Shown here: piece after piece, positions 18,087 through 26,826 of the stretch
Layout of the letters: each line of letters starts with the position of its first letter
Numbering within the stretch: position 1 is the stretch's first letter
From: Rhodococcus sp. CH91
GTDB taxonomy: Bacteria; Actinomycetota; Actinomycetes; Mycobacteriales; Mycobacteriaceae
DNA: 64,000 bases
Direction: 5' to 3'
Assembly: GCF_022554085.1 (NCBI RefSeq)
Contig: NZ_JAKFYR010000008.1
Coordinates: 124,001 to 188,000 of the forward strand
The notes under the pieces: generated by a model
The model's input: the letters and a program-made list of their open reading frames with translations, nothing else
The model's database searches: none
What the model was told of the DNA's origin: nothing
Made by a program: the position numbers and the translations under genes

Positions 18087-19001
18087 CACGGCGGACAACC
18101 GGGCGGCGTCCGTGGGACGAGGGCTCTCCGGCCCCATCGTGATCGCGCGGGTCGCAGAGCGGTTCAGATGCGTTCGCGCGAACGACAGCGATCGCGCGAG
18201 CATCCCGGCGCGCTCCGCTCGCGTGCGGGCGCTCTGCGTGCTGATCTCGAGCACCACGTGACCACCGAAATCGCTCGCGGCGAGCCGACGGCAGACCTCG
18301 GCGCACGGCTGATTGCCCGTCCCGGGGACCAGATGCTCGTCGAGGGACGATCCTCTGCCGTCCGCGAGGTGGAGATGGGCCAGGCCCTCCCCCATCCGAT
18401 CCGCCAGCGCGAACGCATCGGCTCCTGCCGTCGCGGTATGCGACAGGTCGAGGGTGTAGTGCGCGAAGCCGGTGTCGGTGGGGTCGAGCGAGGGGCTGTA
18501 CGCCGAGACCGCACGGCCCGGACCGCGCCTGCGCAGACGCTCGGCTCCGCGATCACGACCACCGAAGACCATGTCGGCCCGCATCGGATACATGTTCTCG
18601 ACCGCCACCACCACGTCGCTGCCGGCCTCGAGTGCCGCCACCTGCTCGACGAAGCCCTCCGCGTAGCGACGCTGCCACCGGAAGGGCGGATGGACCACCA
18701 CCGTCTCCGCGCCGAGGATCTCGGCGGCACGCACCGAGCGGTCGAGCTTCGCGGCGGGATCCGCTCCCCACACCCGCTGGGAGATGAGCAGACACGGCAC
18801 ATGGACGGCGAGCACCGGGATCCCGTACTCGCGGACGAGCCGTTCCACCGCTCTCGGATCCTGGCTCACGGGCTCCGCCCACACCATCAGTTCGACACCG
18901 TCGAAGCCGAGATCCGCGGCGAAGCGGAACGCCGCTTCGGTGTTCTCCGGATACACCGAAGCGGTGGACAGTCCTACCCGGATCCCCTGCGCGGTCACCA
19001 T
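18045..19001 (-). CDS. Sugar phosphate isomerase/epimerase-like TIM-barrel protein
   Basis: A 318-residue protein of the xylose-isomerase-like TIM-barrel family: IRVGLSTASVYPENTEAAF, FDGVELMVW, VLAVHVPCLLISQRVWGADP, TVVVHPPFRWQ, VVAVENMYPM, HYTLDLSHTATAG, LAHLHLADGRGSS and HVVLEIST give the successive strands and metal-ligand positions (E, D, H, E). The ATG at 19001 is four bases after the preceding gene; a GTG one codon later is possible. The C-terminus has about 40 extra, low-complexity residues. It corresponds in position to Rv0498 (recalled). Substrate unknown. Confidence 0.85.
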   Translation of the reverse strand: MVTAQGIRVGLSTASVYPENTEAAFRFAADLGFDGVELMVWAEPVSQDPRAVERLVREYGIPVLAVHVPCLLISQRVWGADPAAKLDRSVRAAEILGAETVVVHPPFRWQRRYAEGFVEQVAALEAGSDVVVAVENMYPMRADMVFGGRDRGAERLRRRGPGRAVSAYSPSLDPTDTGFAHYTLDLSHTATAGADAFALADRMGEGLAHLHLADGRGSSLDEHLVPGTGNQPCAEVCRRLAASDFGGHVVLEISTQSARTRAERAGMLARSLSFARTHLNRSATRAITMGPESPRPTDAARLSAVSESGEPGSEHRDT

Positions 19002-19005
19002 CGGC

Positions 19006-20175
19006 TCACCCGCCGGGCAGGAGGAACAGGAGAGGCCCGAAGGACACGAACGCCCCCACCGCGAGGGCGATGAGCTGACTCGTGATGTCGTCGGTGCGAC
19101 GCAGGACACGCACGAGCGCAACGAGACCCACGATCACGACCAGCGCGAGCGCGAACGCGACCCAGGGCATCAGATCCCACAACCGCTCGAAACCCTTGAA
19201 CAGCAACCCGCCGGCGACGATGGCTGCCACACTCTCACCGATCAGCAGCGCCCACTGCTTGAGGCTGCTGCCCTGTTCGGTGTCCTCGCGCTTCCCGTCC
19301 TCGCGCTTCCTGCTCGCCGAACCCCCGGCCGAATCCGACGCCGTGCCGCGGGCTTTCCGCGAGGACCGCGACGTCGCCGCGGTCTCCTCGGGCGCCGAAC
19401 CGGAGGCCGGGGCCGCCGGACCGTGGGGGTCGGTGGAATCGTCCTCATCGGAACCGGTGCCCTGCAGGTCGCTCGCGGGCCCCGAGAGCAATCGCGGCTC
19501 GCTGGTCGCGGACTTCTTCCGCATCGAGACGGCAGACGCCGCATCGGACTTCGCCTCGGAGGCCGACGACGCCCCCGGCGAAGCATCGCCCGGCCGCGCG
19601 GGAGTAGCGGCGACGGTGCCGAGATGAGCACGCGCCCGGCGCGGAAGCGCCTCGGGACGGATGATCTCCGTCGGAGACTCGATCTTCGGCGCAGCAGACG
19701 TGGCAGCACCCGCCTTCGCCGCCGGTGCAGCGGGCGTGGCACCGCTCGGCTTCGCCGCCGGCGCAGCGGACCGGGACTTCACGGCGACCCGCGGAGTCAC
19801 GGTGGTCTTCTCGGCGTCCGGCACCGGCGATGTGGCCGGCTTCGGCGAGGCAGCCTTCGGCGTGACCCGCGTCGCCTCCAACTCCGGCGGCGCCTTCGGT
19901 GCGGATGGTTCGGCTTCCGCCGTCACGGGAGCCGGTACCGGATCCGGTCGCACCGCCGGTGGTTCGGACTCCACCGCCCGGCGTGCAGCGGCCTCGGGCT
20001 TGTCGTCGGACGCCCGGGTGACCGGGATCTCCCCCGTGAGCTCGGCGACGGAGATGCCGCCGCTCGCACCTCTGCGACGTCGTCCCCCGGCCCGCGTACC
20101 CACCTTCTGGCCGTTACGCGCCAACAGCTCGGCAACGGAGATCTGCCCCGTGTCGTTGCTGCGATTCTCGCTCAT
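19006..20175 (-). CDS. Large Pro/Ala/Ser-rich protein with C-terminal membrane helices
   Basis: A 389-residue protein. The N-terminal part repeats a short motif, TGQISVAELLARNG and GGISVAELTGEIPV, the ISVAELL box of actinobacterial Rv0497-type proteins. Residues about 55-290 are a disordered Ala/Pro/Ser/Thr and charged region with many basic clusters. The last 100 residues hold three hydrophobic segments (LLIGESVAAIVAGGLLF; MPWVAFALALVVIVGLVAL; LIALAVGAFVSFGPLLFLL). The ATG overlaps the Ppx stop by one base (TGATG). The likely role is cell-envelope or division scaffolding, inferred only from architecture. Confidence 0.8.
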   Translation of the reverse strand: MSENRSNDTGQISVAELLARNGQKVGTRAGGRRRRGASGGISVAELTGEIPVTRASDDKPEAAARRAVESEPPAVRPDPVPAPVTAEAEPSAPKAPPELEATRVTPKAASPKPATSPVPDAEKTTVTPRVAVKSRSAAPAAKPSGATPAAPAAKAGAATSAAPKIESPTEIIRPEALPRRARAHLGTVAATPARPGDASPGASSASEAKSDAASAVSMRKKSATSEPRLLSGPASDLQGTGSDEDDSTDPHGPAAPASGSAPEETAATSRSSRKARGTASDSAGGSASRKREDGKREDTEQGSSLKQWALLIGESVAAIVAGGLLFKGFERLWDLMPWVAFALALVVIVGLVALVRVLRRTDDITSQLIALAVGAFVSFGPLLFLLPGG

Positions 20176-21125
20176 CAGGTTGCCACCACCAGTTCGCCAG
20201 CCATGTTCGTATCGAGCTTCCGGAGAATCAGGCCTTCCCGCAATGCCCAGGGGCAGATCTGCAGCGTTTCCACTCCGAGGGCACGCATGCTGGCCTCTGC
20301 GACGAGGGCACCGGCGACGAGTTGTTCGGATCGGTCCGAACTGACCCCTTCGAGTTCGGCCCGGTCGGCCGTGGTCATCCGCGAGATGAACGCGATGAGC
20401 TGACGCAGCCCGCTCGCCGTCAGGGTGCGCTGCACTCGCAGGCCCGCCGAGGAGGGCGCCGCACCGGTCAATCGCGCCAGGGTCCGGAAGGTCTTGGAGG
20501 TGCCGACACACAGATCCGGATCGCCGGCGCTGCGCAGAACCTTGGCCGGTTCGGCCAGCTCGGCGTCGAGCCAGTCGCGCAGCGCCGAGATGCGGCGCTT
20601 GCCGGGCGGATCCTCGCGAAACCAGTCGCGAGTGAGGCGTCCCGCACCGAGTTGGAGGGAGTAGGCGATCTCGGGATCCTCGTCGCCACCGTAGGCAAGT
20701 TCCAGCGAACCACCCCCGATGTCGAGCCCGAGGATTCGTCCGGCACTCCAGCCGTACCAGCGTCGCACCGCCAGGAAGGTCAGTCGCGCTTCGTCTTCCC
20801 CCGAGAGTACATCCAGCGCGACCCCGGCCTCCCGGCGCACGCGCTCGAGCACCACCTCGGAGTTTCCGGCGTCGCGCACCGCCGACGTCGCGAAGGCCAT
20901 GAGTTCTCCACATCCCGACGTGCGGGCGATGCTGGCGAATTCGGCAGTGGTCTCGACGAGCCGGTCGGCGCCGCGCGGTGTGATGTCGCCGTTGTCGTCC
21001 GTGTTCTCCGACAGCCTCAACGTGGCCTTCGTCGAACTCATCGGCGTAGGGTGCCCACCGCGATGGGCGTCCACCACCAGAAGGTGAACGGTGTTGCTTC
21101 CGACGTCGAGTACCCCTAAGCGCAC
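20175..21125 (-). CDS. Ppx/GppA-family exopolyphosphatase
   Basis: A 316-residue ASKHA-fold phosphatase for polyphosphate or pppGpp. Diagnostic motifs are [54 protein letters not shown] and [15 protein letters not shown]. The start is GTG at 21125; an overlapping out-of-frame ATG is not used. It is a short-type Ppx without the C-terminal HD domain, like Rv0496 (recalled). Its presence with senX3-regX3 and the PPK2 gene at 53 kb points to phosphate/polyphosphate metabolism. Confidence 0.9.
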   Translation of the reverse strand: MRLGVLDVGSNTVHLLVVDAHRGGHPTPMSSTKATLRLSENTDDNGDITPRGADRLVETTAEFASIARTSGCGELMAFATSAVRDAGNSEVVLERVRREAGVALDVLSGEDEARLTFLAVRRWYGWSAGRILGLDIGGGSLELAYGGDEDPEIAYSLQLGAGRLTRDWFREDPPGKRRISALRDWLDAELAEPAKVLRSAGDPDLCVGTSKTFRTLARLTGAAPSSAGLRVQRTLTASGLRQLIAFISRMTTADRAELEGVSSDRSEQLVAGALVAEASMRALGVETLQICPWALREGLILRKLDTNMAGELVVAT

Positions 21126-21158
21126 ATCAATACGGTACTGGGTCTACCGTCGGGACCT

Positions 21159-21995
21159 GTGACAGCAGGTATGTCCCACGGTCCGCACAAGCTCGATCCG
21201 GCCCCCGAAGTCCCTCTCGACTTTCCCCGGGAATGGGTCGAGTTCATCGATCCCGACAACGACGAACACGTCATCGCCGCCGACATGACCTGGCTCCTCT
21301 CCCGGTGGACCTGCGTGTTCGGCACTCCGGCCTGCCAGGGCATCATCGCCGAACGGCCCGACGACGGCTGCTGTTCCCACGGCGCGTTCCTCTCCGACGA
21401 CGACGACCGGAAGAAATTGGCGAAGGCAGTGAAACACCTCACGCCCGCCGATTGGCAGTTCATGGACAAGGGTCTGGGGAAGAAGGGCTATCTCGAAGAG
21501 GACGAGATCGACGACGAACCGGCTCTGCGCACACGCCGCTACAAGGGCGCGTGCATCTTCCTCAACCGTCCGGGTTTCGACGGCGGTCAGGGCTGCGCGC
21601 TGCACACGATGGCGCTGCGTCGCGGCATCGAACCGCTCGAGATGAAACCGGACGTGTGCTGGCAGCTGCCGATCCGCCGCACCCAGGACTGGGTGGAGCG
21701 CCCCGACGGCACCGAGGTGCTGCGCACCGTGATCACCGAGTACGACCGCCGCGGTTGGGGTGAGGGCGGGCACGACCTCGACTGGTACTGCTCCGGATCA
21801 CCGGACGCGCACGTCGGCGAACGCCCGGTCTGGCAGTCCTACGCACCCGAACTCACCGAGTTGCTCGGCGTCGCGGCCTACGACGAGCTCGCACGCCTGT
21901 GCCGCCGTCGCCAGGGGCTCGGTCTGATCGCGATCCATCCTGCGACCGCGGTGGCACAGGCAGGTCACCGAGGGGACGGACCCTCGACGATCTGA
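21159..21995 (+). CDS. Conserved cysteine-rich protein (Rv0495c-like), function unknown
   Basis: A 278-residue soluble protein with regularly placed cysteines: [52 protein letters not shown] and DWYCSGSP. The CX5C and CC pairs followed by single cysteines look like a metal or Fe-S cluster site reminiscent of DUF3109/YkgJ-type proteins, but no assignment is secure. The start is GTG 21159 or ATG 21171 (MSHGPHKLD); no strong ribosome-binding site precedes either, and the short distance to the divergent ppx start suggests a leaderless message. Confidence 0.82.
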   Translation: MTAGMSHGPHKLDPAPEVPLDFPREWVEFIDPDNDEHVIAADMTWLLSRWTCVFGTPACQGIIAERPDDGCCSHGAFLSDDDDRKKLAKAVKHLTPADWQFMDKGLGKKGYLEEDEIDDEPALRTRRYKGACIFLNRPGFDGGQGCALHTMALRRGIEPLEMKPDVCWQLPIRRTQDWVERPDGTEVLRTVITEYDRRGWGEGGHDLDWYCSGSPDAHVGERPVWQSYAPELTELLGVAAYDELARLCRRRQGLGLIAIHPATAVAQAGHRGDGPSTI

Positions 21996-22005
21996 CCGAG
22001 CGGCC

Positions 22006-22695
22006 TCAGGCCTCCAGCTTGTATCCGAGGCCGCGCACGGTCACGAGATGGCGCGGCTTGGCCGGATCCTCCTCGATCTTCGAACGCAGGCGTTTGACGT
22101 GCACGTCGAGGGTCTTCGTGTCGCCGACGTAGTCGGCTCCCCACACCCGGTCGATGAGCTGGCCCCGCGTGAGTACCCGCCCGGAATTGCGCAGCAGATA
22201 TTCGAGCAGGTCGAACTCCTTGAGCGGCAAGGCGACCGGCTCTCCGTTGACGTGGACGACGTGGCGGTCGACGTCCATCCGCACCGGTCCCGCCTCGAGC
22301 AGTCCGTCGGAGACGTCGGCCTCGCTCTCGGTGTCGGCTCCGCGCCGCAGGACCGCCCGGATCCGGGCGATCAGTTCGCGCGCCGAGTACGGCTTGGTGA
22401 CGTAGTCGTCGGCGCCGAGTTCGAGACCGACCACCTTGTCGATCTCGCTGTCGCGGGCGGTGACCATGATGACCGGCACGCCCGAGCGGGTCCGCAATTG
22501 CTTGCACACGTCGGTGCCGCTCATGCCCGGCAGCATGAGATCGAGCAGGACGATGTCTGCGCCTTCCCGGTCGAACTCGGCGAGGGCGGACGGGCCGTCG
22601 CCAGCGATCGTCGTCTCGAAACCCTCCTTGCGCAGCAGGAAGGCGAGCGGATCCGCCAACGATTCCTCGTCCTCGACGATCAGCACACGCGTCAC
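22006..22695 (-). CDS. regX3: Response regulator RegX3 (OmpR/PhoB family)
   Basis: A 229-residue response regulator: the receiver domain has acidic D9/E10, phospho-acceptor D52 in IVLLDLMLPGMSG and the switch lysine in DDYVTKPYSARELIARIRA. The C-terminal winged helix runs from about 130 and ends RHLVTVRGLGYKLEA. The GTG at 22695 has GGAGG eight bases upstream. It is paired with senX3 60 bases upstream. In mycobacteria this pair controls phosphate starvation genes (pst, phoA) and envelope functions. The intercistronic gap here is short and without the MIRU repeats seen in M. tuberculosis. Confidence 0.95.
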   Translation of the reverse strand: MTRVLIVEDEESLADPLAFLLRKEGFETTIAGDGPSALAEFDREGADIVLLDLMLPGMSGTDVCKQLRTRSGVPVIMVTARDSEIDKVVGLELGADDYVTKPYSARELIARIRAVLRRGADTESEADVSDGLLEAGPVRMDVDRHVVHVNGEPVALPLKEFDLLEYLLRNSGRVLTRGQLIDRVWGADYVGDTKTLDVHVKRLRSKIEEDPAKPRHLVTVRGLGYKLEA

Positions 22696-22754
22696 GGCCT
22701 GGTCCTCCGTTTGTTTCTCGATCCGTCCGCCCGGGAGTCCGGGTGGAGTCTGTT

Positions 22755-23927
22755 TCACGATCCGCTCACCTTCTCGGCGCACGGGACGGTCTCGTCCTCG
22801 CTCTCCTCCACATGGGCAGGAACGAGAAGGGTGAACGTGGAGCCGGTCCCCGGCTTGCTCCACAAGGTGATCTCACCGTGGTGGTTCGCTGCCACGTGCT
22901 TGACGATGGCGAGGCCGAGCCCCGTCCCGCCGGTGGCCCGCGACCGCGCCTTGTCGACGCGGAAGAAGCGCTCGAAGACGCGCTCCTGATCCTCTTTCGC
23001 GATGCCGATACCCCGGTCGGTGACGGCGATCGCGACCTTGCCGTCGCGCAACGACCTGCTGATCGTGACGGGCGAACCGGACGGCGAGTAGGCGATCGCG
23101 TTCTCCACGAGGTTCGTCAGCGCAGTGACCAGCAGGGTCCGGTCGCCGAGTACTTCGTAGCCGCTCGGCCGATCGGTGGTGATCGTGATGGAGGCGTTCT
23201 CCGCGGTGAGCCGTGTCCGTTCGAGTGCTTCCTTCACCACGGTGTCGACGTCGACCACTTCGAGATCGGGGAGCTTCTCGGCGCCCTGCAGTCTCGACAG
23301 CGCGATCAGCTCGGTCACCATGTTGCCGAGTCGGGTGGCCTCACGTTGCACTCGTTCCCCGAAGTAGCGCACCGTATCGGGGTCGTCGACCGATTCGAGC
23401 AGCGCTTCGGCGAGCAGTGCCATCGCCCCGACCGGTGTCTTGAGCTCGTGACTGATGTTGGCGACGAAATCGCGGCGGGTGGCCTCCATACGGACCTGCT
23501 CGGAATCGTCGAAGGCGTAGAGCACGACGAACCGCGGGTCGCGGTCGAGCAGAGGCCGGATCGTGCAGCGCACCGCGAGGTGATCCCGGCCGTGCGGGGC
23601 CTTCGTGCCGAGATCGAGTTCGAGCGGCGTGCGTGTCTCGAGCACCTTGTTGGCCGCGGCCCAGGCGCGATCGTCGATCAGGCGGTTGCGTACGAGCCCG
23701 AGCTCCTCGGCCCTGGAGTTGAACAGGATGACGTCGTGGAACTTGTCGACCACCGCGATCCCGGTCGACGAACCGTGCACGACGTTGTCGAGCACGTCGA
23801 CCATGGTGAGGTCCGTCTCGTCGCGGCCGTGCGCTCGGCGCTCCGCCAGTTTCACGGCGGCGAAGGTACCGATCGCGCCGAGAACGGCGGCGACCACGGC
23901 CAGTAAGACGGCCTGCGTAACACTCAC
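22755..23927 (-). CDS. senX3: Sensor histidine kinase SenX3
   Basis: The phosphate-responsive sensor partner of RegX3. From GTG 23927 it is 390 residues: one N-terminal membrane segment (AVLLAVVAAVLGAIGTFAAV), a PAS-like region (TGIAVVDKFHDVILFNSRAEEL), the dimerisation box FVANISHELKTPVGAMALL with H160, and the ATPase lid GTGLGLAIVKHVAANHHGE. Homologues begin at about the same residue, so the longer frame to 24089 is probably not translated. The ribosome-binding site at 23927 is weak. PHO-box-like repeats lie about 50 and 95 bases upstream, consistent with autoregulation. Confidence 0.93.
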   Translation of the reverse strand: MSVTQAVLLAVVAAVLGAIGTFAAVKLAERRAHGRDETDLTMVDVLDNVVHGSSTGIAVVDKFHDVILFNSRAEELGLVRNRLIDDRAWAAANKVLETRTPLELDLGTKAPHGRDHLAVRCTIRPLLDRDPRFVVLYAFDDSEQVRMEATRRDFVANISHELKTPVGAMALLAEALLESVDDPDTVRYFGERVQREATRLGNMVTELIALSRLQGAEKLPDLEVVDVDTVVKEALERTRLTAENASITITTDRPSGYEVLGDRTLLVTALTNLVENAIAYSPSGSPVTISRSLRDGKVAIAVTDRGIGIAKEDQERVFERFFRVDKARSRATGGTGLGLAIVKHVAANHHGEITLWSKPGTGSTFTLLVPAHVEESEDETVPCAEKVSGS

Positions 23928-24020
23928 ATCTGGAATCGTAATGACACCGGCACCCGGGCGAACAGCGGGTGGCAGGCGTTCACCGCACGTCACACCGCAT
24001 TTTTCGGTTGTTGCCCCGTT

Positions 24021-24038
24021 GTTCACCGGGAGTTCGCC
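24021..24038. promoter_or_regulatory. PHO-box-like direct repeat upstream of senX3
   Basis: GTTCACCGGGAGTTCGCC is two GTTCRCC units spaced 11 bases apart, the form of the actinobacterial PHO box. A second, weaker pair, GTTCACCGCACGTCACAC, lies at 23978-23995. Both lie in the senX3 upstream region, on the strand opposite to the gene. Confidence 0.5.
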
Positions 24039-24052
24039 GGCCGAAGACGAGG

Positions 24053-24082
24053 CGACCCCGTCGCCGGGCGGCGACGGGGTCG
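24053..24082 (-). terminator. 13-bp hairpin after gpm
   Basis: CGACCCCGTCGCC (24053-24065) pairs perfectly with 24070-24082 around a GGGC loop. It lies between the gpm stop (24105) and senX3, so it may end gpm transcription; there is no U-run. Confidence 0.65.
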
Positions 24083-24104
24083 GATGCATTCCGGGCAGGA
24101 ACTG

Positions 24105-24851
24105 CTACTTCGCGCCCTGATTCGCGACTGCGGCCGCACCCGCAGCGGCGGCCTCGGGATCGAGGTAGGTACCGCCCGGATTCAGCGGGCGGAGGTTCTC
24201 GTCCAGGTCGTAGCGGAGCGGGATACCCGTCGGGATGTTCAGGCCGGCGATGTCGTCGTCGGAGATCCCGTCGAGATGCTTGACGAGCGCGCGCAGCGAG
24301 TTGCCGTGCGCGGTGACCAGCACGGTCTTCCCCGCGAGCAGATCCTGGGAGATCGTGGACTCCCAGTACGGGATCAGGCGTTCGACGACGTCCTTCAGGC
24401 ACTCGGTGAGCGGAACCTCGTCGACGTTCGCGTACCGCACGTCGGTGTCCTGGCTGTACTTCGAGCCCGGCTCGATCGGCGGGGGCGGGGTGTCGTAGCT
24501 GCGGCGCCACAGCATGAACTGCTCCTCGCCGAACTCGTCCTTGATCTCGGACTTGTTCTTGCCCTGGAGCGCGCCGTAGTGACGCTCGTTGAGACGCCAG
24601 TCACGGGTCACGGGGATCCAGTGCCGGTCGGCCGCGTCGAGCGCGAAATTGGCAGTGCTGATCGCGCGACGCAGCAGCGAGGTGTAGGAGACGTCGGGCA
24701 GCACGCCGTGCTCGGCGAGGAGGGCGCCGGCGCGCTTCCCCTCGGCGATCCCCTTGTCGGTCAGGTGCACGTCCACCCAGCCGGTGAACAGGTTCATCGC
24801 GTTCCATTCGCTCTCGCCGTGGCGGAGCAGAACAAGTGTTCCGATACTCAT
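24105..24851 (-). CDS. gpmA: 2,3-bisphosphoglycerate-dependent phosphoglycerate mutase
   Basis: Interconverts 3- and 2-phosphoglycerate in glycolysis. The 248 residues open with [20 protein letters not shown] (catalytic RHGE histidine), have [17 protein letters not shown] and end the catalytic core at [20 protein letters not shown] (second histidine). Normal length with an Ala-rich tail. ATG at 24851. The position directly upstream of senX3 matches the mycobacterial gpm1-senX3-regX3 order. Confidence 0.96.
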   Translation of the reverse strand: MSIGTLVLLRHGESEWNAMNLFTGWVDVHLTDKGIAEGKRAGALLAEHGVLPDVSYTSLLRRAISTANFALDAADRHWIPVTRDWRLNERHYGALQGKNKSEIKDEFGEEQFMLWRRSYDTPPPPIEPGSKYSQDTDVRYANVDEVPLTECLKDVVERLIPYWESTISQDLLAGKTVLVTAHGNSLRALVKHLDGISDDDIAGLNIPTGIPLRYDLDENLRPLNPGGTYLDPEAAAAGAAAVANQGAK

Positions 24852-24990
24852 GGTTCAATCCTGACACGCTCGGGAGGCGATTTCCCTACGGGCGCCCCCA
24901 TCGTGGGCTATATCTGACAACGCGTGTTGCCTACACGGTCGGTTCGCGCCGCCCACCACGCTCCATCGTCGTCGACACTCCGGGGGTCCC

Positions 24991-26763
24991 ATGTCCGATG
25001 CACATCTGTCCCGCCGAGCCGTACTCACCGCCCTGGGGGCGCTCGGCGCGGTCGCCGCCCTGCCACCGACCGCAGCGGCCCGTCCGGCACGTCGATCACC
25101 CGCGGTGCATGCGGGTGGGCGTCGCGTCGCGGTTCTCGGGGGTGGGATGGCGGGACTGACCGCCGCCCACGAACTCGTCGAACGGGGCTTCGACGTCACG
25201 GTCTTCGAACCGAGCGCCCTCGGCGGAAAGGCACGCAGCATCCCGTCCCCCGGCACCGGAGCCGGGGGACGTCTGGACCTGCCCGGGGAGCACGGTTTCC
25301 GGTTCTTCCCCGGTTTCTACCAACACATCCCGGATACGATGCGCCGGATCCCCTTCCCCGGCAACCCGAACGGGGTCTTCGACAACCTCGTGGCAGGGCA
25401 TGCCTTCCGGATGGCGATTCCCGGCGCGCCCGACCTCACGGCACCCGCGTCGATCGCACCGCCACGTTTCGACATCTACGACCCGCTCACCCTGCAGGAG
25501 AGCCTGTCCGCCGCCTTCTCGCTCGGAGGAGCGATTCCCGCGGACGAACTGGGCGTCTTCGTGCGTAAACTCGTCATGTTCCTCACCAGCAGCATCGAGC
25601 GCCGGAACGGCCAGTGGGAGAACGAGACCTGGGCGCAGACCCTCGAAGCGGAGGGCAAGTCGCAGGGCTACCGGGACATTCTCGTCTCGGCCCTGACCCG
25701 GCAGCTCGTCGCAGCGCGCCCGCAGACCGTGTCGACCCGCACGATCGGCATCATGGGCCAGGCCTTCGTGTGGAACGCCATGGGCGTGGTCCCGCAATAC
25801 GGTCATCTCGACCGGGTGTTGTCGGCCCCGACGAACGAGGCGTGGATCGATCCGTGGGCGCAACTCCTGCGCGAACTCGGAGTGAAGTTCGAAATGGGCT
25901 GGGGCGCAGAAGCACTGGAAGTCTCCGGCGGCAGGATCACCGGTGCGCGGGTCACCGACAGGTCCGGCGCCCGCGCGACGGTCGACGCCGATTGGTACGT
26001 CGCGGCGATGCCCGCCGAGCGTGCCGTGTCGCTGTGGTCCCCGCAGATCCTCGCACTGGATCCGCACCTGGAGGCGATGAACGAGCTCGTCACCGACTGG
26101 ATGGTCGGCATCCAGTACTTCCTGCGCCGGCCCACGCCCATCGCGGCCGGTCATGTCGCCTATCTGGGGTCTCCGTGGGCACTGACCTCGATCAGTCAGG
26201 CGCAGTTCTGGCGGGGCGACTTCGCCGCCCGATACGGGGACGGCTCGGCTCACGACTGCCTGTCGGTGGACATCTCGGATTGGGACACCCCCGGCATCCT
26301 CTACGGCAAGACCGCCAAACAGTGCACGGCCGAGGAGATCGCCCGCGAGACATGGGCCCAGATGGCTGCGTGCCTCGAGGACGGCACCGGAGCGATCGAC
26401 GAGAACGACATCGTCTCGTGGTTCCTCGACCCCGGAGTCCGGTGGGGGCCGGGAGGAAACCGGAACGACACCCCACTCCTCATCAACACCGCCGGGTCGC
26501 TCGCGCATCGCCCCGAGGCGCGCACGGCGATACCGAACCTGTTCCTCGCCGGCGACTACGTGCGCACCGACATCGACCTCGCGACGATGGAGGGCGCCAA
26601 CGAATCCGCCCGGGCAGCGGTGGGAGCACTGCTGGAGGCCGCTGGTTCGTCCGCGCCGCCGCCCGCGCAGTACCGATTGCACGAACCCCCCGAACTCGAA
26701 CCGCTGCGCCGCGCGGACGCGGACCGCTACCGGGCGGGACTTCCACACATGCTCGCCGTCTGA
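24991..26763 (+). CDS. Tat-exported FAD-dependent amine-oxidase/phytoene-desaturase-like protein
   Basis: A 590-residue flavoprotein. The N-terminus, SRRAVLTALGALGAVAALPP, is a plausible twin-arginine signal with cleavage near AAARP. The FAD-binding fold follows: RVAVLGGGMAGLTAAHELVE, VTVFEPSALGGKARS. Later segments are LPGEHGFRFFPGFYQHIPDT and the C-terminal FAD motif NLFLAGDYVRTDIDLATMEG. The layout resembles carotenoid desaturases and hydroxysqualene dehydroxylases, but a secreted, Tat-folded form suggests an extracytoplasmic oxidoreductase of a hydrophobic substrate. It is monocistronic, with a terminator hairpin downstream. Confidence 0.85.
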   Translation: MSDAHLSRRAVLTALGALGAVAALPPTAAARPARRSPAVHAGGRRVAVLGGGMAGLTAAHELVERGFDVTVFEPSALGGKARSIPSPGTGAGGRLDLPGEHGFRFFPGFYQHIPDTMRRIPFPGNPNGVFDNLVAGHAFRMAIPGAPDLTAPASIAPPRFDIYDPLTLQESLSAAFSLGGAIPADELGVFVRKLVMFLTSSIERRNGQWENETWAQTLEAEGKSQGYRDILVSALTRQLVAARPQTVSTRTIGIMGQAFVWNAMGVVPQYGHLDRVLSAPTNEAWIDPWAQLLRELGVKFEMGWGAEALEVSGGRITGARVTDRSGARATVDADWYVAAMPAERAVSLWSPQILALDPHLEAMNELVTDWMVGIQYFLRRPTPIAAGHVAYLGSPWALTSISQAQFWRGDFAARYGDGSAHDCLSVDISDWDTPGILYGKTAKQCTAEEIARETWAQMAACLEDGTGAIDENDIVSWFLDPGVRWGPGGNRNDTPLLINTAGSLAHRPEARTAIPNLFLAGDYVRTDIDLATMEGANESARAAVGALLEAAGSSAPPPAQYRLHEPPELEPLRRADADRYRAGLPHMLAV

Positions 26764-26786
26764 CGGACGGCGGCAGCCGCTCCGCG

Positions 26787-26818
26787 ACGCGGTTCCGGCA
26801 GCGGCATCGGAACCGCGT
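26787..26818. terminator. Bidirectional terminator hairpin
   Basis: ACGCGGTTCCG (26787-26797) pairs with CGGAACCGCGT (26808-26818), an 11-bp stem with a ten-base loop between two convergent genes. Confidence 0.7.
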
Positions 26819-26826
26819 GGCGGTCG

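Noticed and set aside
19200-20100. Low-complexity Ala/Pro/Thr/Lys region as a possible tandem repeat or mobile element
   Set aside because: It is simply the disordered part of the Rv0497-like membrane protein; no regular DNA repeat unit is present.
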